The translations under genes and the position numbers were made by a program. The notes below the pieces were generated by a model. The model saw nothing but the letters and a program-made list of their open reading frames with translations, had not been told where the DNA came from and ran no database searches. A stretch of DNA of 46,467 nt. It comes from Verrucomicrobiota bacterium. Lineage in GTDB: Bacteria; Verrucomicrobiota; Verrucomicrobiia; JADLBR01. The first letter of the stretch is position 1. Each line of letters opens with the position of its first letter. Positions 34,147 to 42,663 of the stretch are shown piece after piece. The DNA lies in assembly GCA_029560585.1 (NCBI GenBank), contig JAKQKQ010000329.1, positions 1-46,467 of the forward strand, read 5' to 3'.

Positions 34147-34650
34147 ATGCCACGGCTCATCGTGCAATCCCCCGAATTTGAGGGGCGTGTGTTTGAACTC
34201 CTGAAACCCCAGGTATCCCTCGGTCGCCTTCCCGACAACGATATCCACATCGACCATGGCAGCGTCTCGGGGCACCACGCCGTCCTGACCCTCGACGGCG
34301 AGGACTTCGTGCTTCAGGACCTGAACTCCACGAACGGCACGCGCGTAAACGGGGCGAAGATCAGTCAGCACAAACTCACCCGGGGCGACCTCGTGCAGGC
34401 GGGCAATATCCAATTGTCATATGAATCCGAGGCGGTCGGTGCGGCGCAACCGCTCCCAGAAGTGGCCGCCGGACTCGATATCGGCGCGGCGCATGGCAGC
34501 GTCCGCCCGGCAGATTTCAAGAATGCTTCGCCCTACGGCCGACGTCACCAGGGGTCCGCGGGAGGCGCGGGCGCCCTCGTTTTGCTCTCCCTCCTGCTGG
34601 CCCTAGGCAGCCTCGGGTATCTTGGCTATCGGCTGTTCGGCGGGGGCTGA
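34147..34650 (+). CDS. FHA domain protein with C-terminal membrane helix
   Basis: A 167-residue protein with an FHA domain at about 15-95 (SLGRLPDNDIHID, SGHHAVL, LNSTNGTRVNG), which binds phosphothreonine peptides. A linker of about 45 residues leads to a C-terminal membrane helix (GALVLLSLLLALGSLGYLGY), so the FHA domain probably faces the cytoplasm. It converges with a Ser/Thr kinase gene, the stops being only 8 bases apart, which makes the kinase its likely partner. Confidence 0.85.
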   Translation: MPRLIVQSPEFEGRVFELLKPQVSLGRLPDNDIHIDHGSVSGHHAVLTLDGEDFVLQDLNSTNGTRVNGAKISQHKLTRGDLVQAGNIQLSYESEAVGAAQPLPEVAAGLDIGAAHGSVRPADFKNASPYGRRHQGSAGGAGALVLLSLLLALGSLGYLGYRLFGGG

Positions 34651-34658
34651 GCCGAAAC

Positions 34659-36605
34659 CTAAGGCTTTGGCTCCTTGGGCGGACGCGATTCTCCGCCAGA
34701 CGTCGTCCCCGCAGCCCCTCCCTGCCTTTCGGGGCCCAGTCGTCCATCGCCGCCCTTGCGACCGCCAGGAGATTGATCGCCCTTGGGGGGCTTCATCGAC
34801 CCTGCCCCAGGCGGCGCCATGCGTTTTGGTGAATCGGGGCGCGTTCCGCCGGGGCCTCGGCGAAATAGCCACCAGCCACTGCGTTCCCGGTTCTGCGGAT
34901 TGAGCATGAACACCTCGATTCTCGGCCCGAGCAACCGGTCCGTTGCGGCCACTTCGGCCAGCACCGCGCTTCCCCGATGGCCCTCCTTGGGCGTGAATCG
35001 GACGAGCCAACTACCTTCCGTCTGCTCCATCAGGATACTTTTGAAACGATCCGTGATATTCAGGCTGACGACCTGTGCCCTCCCCGGCTCAACTTTCACG
35101 ATGACGACCGATTCTTCATTGGGCAGGTCGACGGTCGGCTTGCCAGAGCTGAAAAACACCTCCAATTGCCCGGGGGCGGTGATCGCTCGAAATACCAGGA
35201 CCAGTTGCGCCCGCTGCAAGAGGACCTGCGGCAACAGCGTCTTGTACCATCCGGCGCCCATGCCCTCCGGCAGCTTCTCGAAGGCCTTGCGCAAATCCGC
35301 GAGATCCCAGTGCAGCCAGATGCCGTTGTCTTCCCTCAGCGCCGGTTCATCGTCGGTGCCGCCGCGCAGCCACTCGCGTTTGAGACCCCGGGGATCAAAT
35401 GGCACCCTCACCTCCAGACCATCTTGGGCGGCCATCTTGTGGCGATTCTCAAAAATGGCTTTGATCTGGGGGCCCTCGTCGAGCGTGAGGGGGTGGACCC
35501 CGACCGGTGCGGTGTCCGCCGGTGTCGTCCTGGCCACGGCCGCCCACGTCGATTGGGACGAGGGCTGGGTCGCCAGACGAATCAGAAACCATGCGCCAAG
35601 ACCCACCACGGCCAAAACGCCGACCGCGGCAGCGGCGCCGACAGCGCGCCAGAGCCAGCCCATCCCACGACGGGACACCGGCACATCCGTGCCGACCTTG
35701 GTCGAAATGCCGCCGCCCGGGCGAGGCGACGACGCCGCCTGCCCCAGTTCGCACTGATCGAGTTCCGCGAGGATCTCCTCGTGACTGGCAGGGCGTTCGG
35801 ATGGCGACTTGGCCATCAGCCTGTGGAGGAATGCAGAGAAACCGTCGCTTAGGGTGGGATTGATGTCGCGCGCCCACGGGATCGGATCGTGCATGTGCCG
35901 GGCCATGACCACGGCGCTGGTCTCCCCCTCAAAAGGGACCTGGCCCGTCGCCAGATGGAACAGCGTGGCCCCCAAGCCATAGAAATCAGTCCGATGGTCC
36001 ATGTCCCGTTCGCCCCGGACTTGTTCGGGCGAGATGTAAAACGGCGTCCCAATGCTCACTCCCGTCATGGTCAGGGATTTGTCGTTTTCAAAATCCATCA
36101 CCCTGGCCAAGCCCAGGTCGCTGAGCTTGATCTGGCCAACCTGGCTGAGCATCAGGTTGTCTGGCTTGACGTCCCTGTGGATGATTCCGGACTTGTGCGC
36201 CGCCTGCAGCGCGGCCACCGCCTGCCGGCAGATCCCCAAGCATTCGGATTCCCCGAACTTCTCTCCGCGCCGCAGGTACTCGCCGAGACTCAATCCCTCG
36301 ATGAGTTCCATCACGTAAAAATACGTGCCGTCGGCCTCTCCAAAGTCGTACACTTGGACCAGGTTGGCGTGGCTGATCGATGCCGCCGCCTTGGCCTCGC
36401 GGAAAAAGCGCGCCAAGAGTTCCGGCTGGGATGCCAGATAAGGGATCAGGAGCTTTATCGCCACCGCCCGATCCAGCGAGATCTGGCGCGCGCGATACAC
36501 GTTGCCCATGGCACCACGTCCGATGAGGCGCTCGATCTCGTAGCCTCCCAGCCGGGTCCCCAGCAGCTGATCATCCTGCTCGGACTCCTGTTGTTCAGTG
36601 CCCAT
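34659..36605 (-). CDS. Membrane-anchored Ser/Thr protein kinase (PknB-like)
   Basis: A 648-residue kinase. The catalytic domain (about 22-285) has the glycine loop GRGAMG (29-34), Lys51 in VAIK, HRDVKPDN (143-150) and SDLG (162-165), where DLG replaces the usual DFG; the Asp is kept. A membrane helix at about 318-340 separates it from a C-terminal extracytoplasmic domain of no recognised family, with a Pro/Gly-rich tail. The start is ATG at 36605; a TTG at 36623 is also possible. Convergent with the FHA gene. Confidence 0.9.
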   Translation of the reverse strand: MGTEQQESEQDDQLLGTRLGGYEIERLIGRGAMGNVYRARQISLDRAVAIKLLIPYLASQPELLARFFREAKAAASISHANLVQVYDFGEADGTYFYVMELIEGLSLGEYLRRGEKFGESECLGICRQAVAALQAAHKSGIIHRDVKPDNLMLSQVGQIKLSDLGLARVMDFENDKSLTMTGVSIGTPFYISPEQVRGERDMDHRTDFYGLGATLFHLATGQVPFEGETSAVVMARHMHDPIPWARDINPTLSDGFSAFLHRLMAKSPSERPASHEEILAELDQCELGQAASSPRPGGGISTKVGTDVPVSRRGMGWLWRAVGAAAAVGVLAVVGLGAWFLIRLATQPSSQSTWAAVARTTPADTAPVGVHPLTLDEGPQIKAIFENRHKMAAQDGLEVRVPFDPRGLKREWLRGGTDDEPALREDNGIWLHWDLADLRKAFEKLPEGMGAGWYKTLLPQVLLQRAQLVLVFRAITAPGQLEVFFSSGKPTVDLPNEESVVIVKVEPGRAQVVSLNITDRFKSILMEQTEGSWLVRFTPKEGHRGSAVLAEVAATDRLLGPRIEVFMLNPQNRERSGWWLFRRGPGGTRPDSPKRMAPPGAGSMKPPKGDQSPGGRKGGDGRLGPERQGGAAGTTSGGESRPPKEPKP

Positions 36606-36689
36606 CCAGATTGGATAAACCAATTTTTACCCTAGCGGTTGCGGGGAACCCCTCCAAGTCGAAACGGAGACGCCACCGCCATAACGAAG

Positions 36690-36713
36690 AAGGCCGCCCA
36701 CGCGGGCGGCCTT
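36690..36713 (-). terminator. Strong hairpin terminator of the oxidoreductase gene
   Basis: A perfect 10-bp stem AAGGCCGCCC/GGGCGGCCTT with a 4-base loop, 23 bases after the stop of the leftward oxidoreductase gene. On the minus strand the stem is followed by a moderately T-rich run (TTCTTCGTT). Confidence 0.7.
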
Positions 36714-36735
36714 CCCCTATCGCTGCGACAAGATC

Positions 36736-38064
36736 TCAGTTGCGCTTCTTCTTGCCCTTCTGCGGCTTGGCCTCGCCCTTGAGGTGGATGTCGCCCTCTT
36801 TGCCGGGGTGCGCGATCACGTCGTCGGCAGGTGCCTTCACCGTGCCTTTTTCGAAATCCTCCGGGTTCGGAGAAAGCACCATGTCGTACAGCGGCGATTT
36901 GGCCGTCGGCTCCATCAAATCCACCCAGCGTACTTTCTGGCCGGTGTAGGCCGAGATGCGCCCCATGATGGCCGTCAGGGTGGATTCCGCAACCTGCTTT
37001 GCCTCGTTGAGCGGCTTCTTGTCAAAGATGCTGTTGATCAGGTCGATGTGCTCCTGAACGTAGGGGTTGTCGTGCCCCTTGAACTCCGGCACCGAAACGT
37101 CCTTGCCCGTGAGCTTCCCACCGGGGATGACCTCGCCCTCGGTGCCGCGGAAGAACTCGGTCACGGCATTCGCGCAGCCCGCGATCTGACGGCACTGACC
37201 GTGGATATGGACCCCGTCGCCGAAGTCATAATCTATGCTGAAAAAGTCGTACTGGTTGCCAGTGACGCGGCGGTGCCGCCCCCCGAATCCGAGTGCCGAC
37301 TCCGGCGGCCTGCCGAGCAACCAACAGGCCACGTCAAGATTGTGGACATGTTGCTCGACAATATGATCGCCGGAAAGTTCCGTGAAATTGAGCCAGTTGC
37401 GCGCCATGTAGTCGGCGTCGCTCTCGCCATCCTTGCGCTTGTAGATCCACGGGATCTGGCCGTTCCACTGGACCACGCCCCCGAGGATTTTGCCGATCGC
37501 CCCCTTCGCGATCCTCGCCGCATTCTCAAGATACACGTTCTGGTGGCGACGTTGCGTTCCCGCCACGATCGACAGGCCCTTCTCCTTGGCCTTCTCACCC
37601 GCCGCGATAATCCGTCGGATTCCCGGCGCATCAACGCCCACCGGCTTCTCCGCGAACAGGTGCTTGCCCGCGTTGATGATCGCCTCGACATGCACCGGAC
37701 GAAACCCTGGCGGTGCCGCCGTCAGCACCAGCTCCGCCTCGGTCGATGCCAGAAGCTTCTTGTAGGCATCCCATCCCACGAAGGCTTTCTTCGGATCGAG
37801 GCCGAATTTCTGCACGACCGAATCAACCCGGTCCTGAAAGGCGTCCGCCGCGCCAACCAGCTGGACGTCGACGCCGATGGCCTTGCCGGCATCGATGCAG
37901 TTCTGAAGGGCGCCCGTGCCACGGCCGCCACAGCCGATCACGGCCACCTTGATGGTCTTGCCCGCCGGGGCGGCGGACAGGATGCCGAACGACGATGCGC
38001 CGATGGCGGCGCTCGCCGCCGCCGAACTCTTGATGAAATCACGTCGGGATAGATCTGGTTTCAT
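36736..38064 (-). CDS. Tat-exported Gfo/Idh/MocA family oxidoreductase
   Basis: A 442-residue NAD(P)-dependent oxidoreductase with a twin-arginine signal (SRRDFIKSSAAASAAIGASS). The dinucleotide motif is VAVIGCGGRGTGAL, the EKP(V) motif is AEKPVGVDAPG, and the C-terminal half is the usual sugar-binding alpha/beta domain. Such proteins are abundant in Planctomycetes and Verrucomicrobia. The start at 38064 has AAGGAGG upstream. The Lys-rich C-terminus is unremarkable. Substrate unknown. Confidence 0.9.
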   Translation of the reverse strand: MKPDLSRRDFIKSSAAASAAIGASSFGILSAAPAGKTIKVAVIGCGGRGTGALQNCIDAGKAIGVDVQLVGAADAFQDRVDSVVQKFGLDPKKAFVGWDAYKKLLASTEAELVLTAAPPGFRPVHVEAIINAGKHLFAEKPVGVDAPGIRRIIAAGEKAKEKGLSIVAGTQRRHQNVYLENAARIAKGAIGKILGGVVQWNGQIPWIYKRKDGESDADYMARNWLNFTELSGDHIVEQHVHNLDVACWLLGRPPESALGFGGRHRRVTGNQYDFFSIDYDFGDGVHIHGQCRQIAGCANAVTEFFRGTEGEVIPGGKLTGKDVSVPEFKGHDNPYVQEHIDLINSIFDKKPLNEAKQVAESTLTAIMGRISAYTGQKVRWVDLMEPTAKSPLYDMVLSPNPEDFEKGTVKAPADDVIAHPGKEGDIHLKGEAKPQKGKKKRN

Positions 38065-38250
38065 TTGGGATTCCTCCTTGGGGTTGGCTAACGCGAACTT
38101 GGACACAATCGGGTGATGATGCCCATCTCCACCGATTTGTTAAGGGGGAAATCCGCGCTCCGGTCATCGAGGCCGACGATCCTTCGCCGGAGTTTGGCCT
38201 TCTGGCTGATCGGAAGATGCGTTAGGCTACAGTCTGAACTCCAACGAGTT

Positions 38251-39435
38251 ATGGCACAAGAGACATCTGGTGGCACGCGTCCGGCGGCGACGAAGACATT
38301 TCGCGCCATCCTGCACATGGACATGGACGCATTCTTTGCGTCGGTCGAGCAGCGCGATCACCCGGAATGGCAAGGCAAGCCCGTGATTGTCGGCGCCGCC
38401 CCGGACCGGCGCGGGGTTGTCTGCGCCGCGAGCTACGAGGCCCGCAAGTTCGGCGTTCATTCCGCCATGCCGTCTCGCACCGCCGGCAGGCTCTGCCCGC
38501 ACGGCATCTATGTCCGACCGGATTTCACCCGCTACAGCGCGGCCTCCGAACAGATCATGGCCCTGCTGCATGACGTCACGCCCCTGGTCGAGCAACTCTC
38601 GATCGACGAGGCCTTCCTGGACGTCTCCCCGGCCGCCCGAGACATCGATGCGGCCATCGCGCTCGCGCGAGACCTCAAGGCCCGCATCCGCGAACGCCTC
38701 AGGCTGACCGCGAGCATCGGCGTGGCTCCCAACAAATTCCTCGCAAAGCTCGCCAGCGATTTTCAGAAGCCCGATGGTCTCACCATCATCCGGGAGGAAG
38801 ACAAGGTCGCCGTCCTGCGCCCGCTGCCGGTCGGTCGCATCTGGGGCGTCGGCCCCAAAACCGAGGCGGTCCTCCACGAGGCCGGCATCCTCACGATCGC
38901 CAATCTTCAGGATTTCACCGGTGACCTCCGCCACCTCATGGGCGGCTACGCCGAAGACCTCCGGGCCCTTGCCTTTGGCGAGGACGACCGGCCCCTTGAA
39001 ACCGAATACGAGCGCAAGTCCATCAGCAGCGAGGAGACGTTCGATCGCGATACCCGCAGCGTCCCCCTCATCCGTCGCACGATGCTCGACCAGGCCGCAG
39101 AGGTCGCCGCCGAATTGCGCAAAAGGCATGTCGCCGGTCGCACCGTTCACATCAAGCTCCGCTTCGCCGATTTCACGACCCTCACCCGCCAGAAAACCCT
39201 CGGCCATGCCACGCAGGACGAGGGCGAGATCTTCCGCGTCGCATGGGCCCTCGCAGAACGCGAGCGCGGCACGGGCAAGGCAGTCCGCCTCATCGGCACC
39301 GGGGTCGCCTCCCTCGAGCCAGAGGGGCTCCAGCCCGATTTATTCGACGAGGCCGCGCGCCGCCGTGCCCAACTCGCCAAGGCAGCCGACGCCATCAATG
39401 CCCGGTTCGGGCCCGGGAGCGTACGGCGGGGCTAA
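38251..39435 (+). CDS. dinB: DNA polymerase IV (DinB, Y-family)
   Basis: A translesion polymerase of 394 residues. The catalytic acidic residues are in HMDMDAFFASVEQ and SIDEAFLD; finger and thumb motifs include GVAPNKFLAKLASD and VGRIWGVGPKT. A C-terminal QPDLF fits the beta-clamp-binding motif. Start at 38251 because the family N-terminus begins here; a frame from 38113 lies in intergenic DNA. It is divergent from the oxidoreductase gene. I do not see a LexA-type box in the roughly 185-base gap. Confidence 0.92.
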   Translation: MAQETSGGTRPAATKTFRAILHMDMDAFFASVEQRDHPEWQGKPVIVGAAPDRRGVVCAASYEARKFGVHSAMPSRTAGRLCPHGIYVRPDFTRYSAASEQIMALLHDVTPLVEQLSIDEAFLDVSPAARDIDAAIALARDLKARIRERLRLTASIGVAPNKFLAKLASDFQKPDGLTIIREEDKVAVLRPLPVGRIWGVGPKTEAVLHEAGILTIANLQDFTGDLRHLMGGYAEDLRALAFGEDDRPLETEYERKSISSEETFDRDTRSVPLIRRTMLDQAAEVAAELRKRHVAGRTVHIKLRFADFTTLTRQKTLGHATQDEGEIFRVAWALAERERGTGKAVRLIGTGVASLEPEGLQPDLFDEAARRRAQLAKAADAINARFGPGSVRRG

Positions 39436-39514
39436 GTCAAGGCGCAGAGGATCAAGAGAATGCTTGAGATTTGGCTTGAGGTTCTGCCGTTCGGGTTTTG
39501 ACCTTTGACTCCCG

Positions 39515-42175
39515 ATGAAATTCGCCCTCGCCATCTTCGCCATGCTGGCATCGCTGACCTGCGAGTCCGCCCCTCCGATCCGCCTCTTCGATTTTCGAGG
39601 CAACGCGCACGGCTGGAAGGGCAATCACGATGTCGCTGATTTCGTGGCCACCCCCGATGGCATCGCTTTCCGTGCGGCCGAGCACGATCCGTGGATCGAG
39701 GGCCCACCGGCTCCCGACATGCCCGTGGGCACGCGTGTGAAATTGCGCGTGCGCCTCAAATGCTCGAAGGCCACCGGAGGCCAGGTCTTTTTCGGCCCGC
39801 AGTTTAAGGGCGGCAATGAGGTGGGACTGCCGATCCGGAAAGCGGGCGAATGGCTTGAGACGGAGGTCATCCTCCCACCCCAGGAAGCCCACAGTCGCCT
39901 CCGCATCGATCCGCCCGGGGACGCCGAATGCGTCATCGCCTGGATCGATGCCCAGGCGCTGCGCCCGCTTCTGGACCTCGCGCTGCCGGCACCAAAACCC
40001 GTCCCCGCATGGCCCGCCGATGCCCCCTCAGTGGCCGCCGGAGACATCGCGATATCGCAACACCCGACAATCTGGAGCGCGTTCCGCGTCACCATAAACG
40101 GCACGATCCTCGCCGACGCGCACCCGGCCGAACGGATCGGCGCCATGATCGGCGATCGGCCCGAATGGATCGATGCAACATCGGCCAAACCCTCCTGCCG
40201 CGGCCTCGCGGACGGCTCTCTTGAATGTTCGCTCATGCTGCGCGACTCCGGCGGCGCCACGTGGCGATGCATGCGCCGATTCCGTTCGCTGCCCGATCAG
40301 GGAGCGATCGCGGTCGAGACAGAGTTTTCCGTCGATCGGGATCGCAATGTCTCCCATTTGCCGTGGGTCACCCTCTTTCCCGGCCTCGGAACGTTTGGCA
40401 CGAATAAGGCGCAGGCGCTGGTGCCCGGAGTCGAATACCTCGAAAACGAGCCCTCGAGCAGCGAGGCCGAAATCGAGGGCGAGCAGGCGAACCGGCGCAT
40501 CACGGACGACTTCCGCCTCTGTTACCCGATGATGGCCATTGCGCACGGCGGCCAATACCTCGCGCTCGCCTGGGATCGCCGCGATCACCCCGCCCCCGTG
40601 TTCGATTCGCCAGACCGTATCTTCAATTCGGGGGGGCATCTCCTGGCGCTCTGGGAACCGCCCGTGGGGCCCTGCCGCATCGAGCACGACATCAATGTCT
40701 ATGACTCCTTCCGGCTCCCGGCCAACCACGTCCGCCGATTGAAATTCACGCTGTTCGGGGGCGAAGGGGCCACCATCGTGCCCGCGATCCAGCACTACGT
40801 CCGGTCACGCGCCCTTCCGCCGTTGCCCCAACTCGAAGGCGGATTCGATGCCGCCGTGCGATTGCTCGCGGCCGGATGGGCACGCTCGAGAATCCGCGAG
40901 GGCGGCGTCGTCCGCCACGCCGCCTGGGGTGATCATTTTCGCCCGCAGCCGGCCGCCGATGCCCCGGCATTCATGCGCTGGCTCGCCGCCCAGTCTCCCG
41001 ATTCCGCCCTGCGCGCCGAACTCGCCGACGCCGAGAAAATGACCCTCGACGCCTTGCCCAAGAACACCGTTTACGCGGAAGGTGTCTCGCACGTCCGCCC
41101 TCCGGTGCCCCCCCTGCTATTTGGGAGACTCTCAGAATATCTGGATCACCGCCTGGCGGCAGCCACCCAGATGATCAAGGGATTTGACGCCGACGGCATC
41201 CATCATTATCGGCCCGCACCGGACAAGCCTGACTTTGCCCGCACGCTTGGCAAGGATCACGCCAACGGCCTCTCCGCCACGCCCCTGGAGAACATCCTCG
41301 AGACCGCAACGCTCAACACCGACCCAAGCCTCGTCCGCGAAGCCCTCGGGCTGCTGGACAAACAAACGGCCCTTTACGCCGGTACCGTCCCCCGCGGTGC
41401 GCAGCCCTGGGAAATGCCGCTCCATACCCCGGACATACTCGGTTCCGCCCGCCTCACCCGCTGCTACACGCTCGGCTTCCTCCTCACGGGAGAACCCAAG
41501 TACCTGGAACAGGCCCGTTACTGGGCATGGACCGGACTCGCCATGGTCTATCTCGACCCGCCCGTGGATGGCCCCGTCGGCAACTACGCCACCATCGGCG
41601 TCATCGGCGCCACCCACTGGCGCGCACCCAACTGGATAGGCCAACCCGTCCAGTGGTGCGGCCTCGTCTATCGCTCCGCCCTGCTGGACCTCGCCGATAT
41701 CGACCCCGACAACGCCCAGCTCTGGCGACATGTCGCGAATGGCATCACCCTCGCCGGACTGCAAATGACGTTCCCCCTCACCGATCCCGAGCGCCAGGGC
41801 CTGCTCCCAGACTTCTTCCTGCTCCGCGACCAGATCTCCGATGGGCCAGCGATCAATCCCGGCACGGTCGGCGCCGGACTCCCCGAAGCCTTTGGCAAAG
41901 GACGGCTTTACGCCGCAGCCCGCCTCCCTGGCGGCGCAATCGCCCACGCCCCCGGCGCGATCTCCAATCCCCACAAAGAGGCAGGCGCCGTCCGCTTCCA
42001 CGTCGATGGCTGGCCCCAAACACCCTACGCCATACTCATCTGCGGCATCCCCCAACCCCCGTCCTCCTTCGACTGGACCGGCGACCGCACCGGACTGGCT
42101 TCCCACGGTGACCCCCCACACCGAGCGTTCATCCTCACCGTGCGCGGCACCGGCGAAGTCATTCTCCGATTTTGA
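39515..42175 (+). CDS. Large secreted protein of unknown function
   Basis: An 886-residue protein with a signal peptide (MKFALAIFAMLASLTCESA). The first about 160 residues look like a beta-sandwich of galactose-binding type (LFDFRGNAHGWKG, then WIEGPPAPDMPVGTRVKLRV). A beta-rich centre follows, and from about 430 the C-terminal half reads as an all-alpha barrel with repeated aromatic motifs such as GWARSRIREG, DADGIHHYRP and TGEPKYLEQARYWAWTGLAM, the arrangement of several polysaccharide lyases and glycosidases. I cannot name a family or catalytic residues. It lies about 80 bases after dinB. Confidence 0.75.
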   Translation: MKFALAIFAMLASLTCESAPPIRLFDFRGNAHGWKGNHDVADFVATPDGIAFRAAEHDPWIEGPPAPDMPVGTRVKLRVRLKCSKATGGQVFFGPQFKGGNEVGLPIRKAGEWLETEVILPPQEAHSRLRIDPPGDAECVIAWIDAQALRPLLDLALPAPKPVPAWPADAPSVAAGDIAISQHPTIWSAFRVTINGTILADAHPAERIGAMIGDRPEWIDATSAKPSCRGLADGSLECSLMLRDSGGATWRCMRRFRSLPDQGAIAVETEFSVDRDRNVSHLPWVTLFPGLGTFGTNKAQALVPGVEYLENEPSSSEAEIEGEQANRRITDDFRLCYPMMAIAHGGQYLALAWDRRDHPAPVFDSPDRIFNSGGHLLALWEPPVGPCRIEHDINVYDSFRLPANHVRRLKFTLFGGEGATIVPAIQHYVRSRALPPLPQLEGGFDAAVRLLAAGWARSRIREGGVVRHAAWGDHFRPQPAADAPAFMRWLAAQSPDSALRAELADAEKMTLDALPKNTVYAEGVSHVRPPVPPLLFGRLSEYLDHRLAAATQMIKGFDADGIHHYRPAPDKPDFARTLGKDHANGLSATPLENILETATLNTDPSLVREALGLLDKQTALYAGTVPRGAQPWEMPLHTPDILGSARLTRCYTLGFLLTGEPKYLEQARYWAWTGLAMVYLDPPVDGPVGNYATIGVIGATHWRAPNWIGQPVQWCGLVYRSALLDLADIDPDNAQLWRHVANGITLAGLQMTFPLTDPERQGLLPDFFLLRDQISDGPAINPGTVGAGLPEAFGKGRLYAAARLPGGAIAHAPGAISNPHKEAGAVRFHVDGWPQTPYAILICGIPQPPSSFDWTGDRTGLASHGDPPHRAFILTVRGTGEVILRF

Positions 42176-42233
42176 CTCGCGACTCCAGAGACGCGAATCG
42201 CGCCCGATGTGTCTGAGGGGCGCGCAAGGGAGC

Positions 42234-42428
42234 GGGCTATCCGCCCGTTGAAAAACCCACACAACAGCCGATTTGGGAATGGGAGGGACGCCGGCCCCGG
42301 CGTCCGCGATCCACCAGCCGCGCAACGCCCGGGCCAACCCGGCCCGCGAGGCCTCGGGCCGTCCCGCCTGAATCGGGCCACGCACGCCATCAGCGGAATC
42401 CATAACGTTTTTCAACGGGCTGCTAACC
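42234..42428. mobile_element. MITE-like element with 13-bp terminal inverted repeats
   Basis: Perfect terminal repeats CCCGTTGAAAAAC (42244-42256) and GTTTTTCAACGGG (42407-42419) with flanking GGGCTA/TGCTAACCC bound an element whose interior matches 7297-7372 and 18300-18421. No coding capacity. It makes up most of the 490-base gap before the ech cluster; the remaining part (42430-42663) holds a TAGTA/TACTA inverted repeat near 42550-42577 and no gene. Confidence 0.6.
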
Positions 42429-42663
42429 CACCCCAACTCTGTCGGCCCAACCACCTTGCCAAATTGCAATCAACGGGCCCCCGCCCCGAGATTGCCCGTT
42501 CCATTTGGCACCACAACGATCTGTAAGAAAATGTGTTACATGAGTAGTATTTTGTGAAGAAACTCTACTATTTTGATTGCGCCGGGTGCAGCAATGCCCT
42601 AGCATCGGAGCCCTGTAGAAACGCAAACGAGCCCCCGATGGCCACATTTCTGGACACAAGACG

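Noticed and set aside
36784-38052. A 422-codon plus-strand frame
   Set aside because: Antisense to the oxidoreductase gene, with no recognisable domain.
42505-42540. Sigma-54 type promoter before the ech cluster
   Set aside because: TGGCAC is present but the second element at the right spacing is missing.
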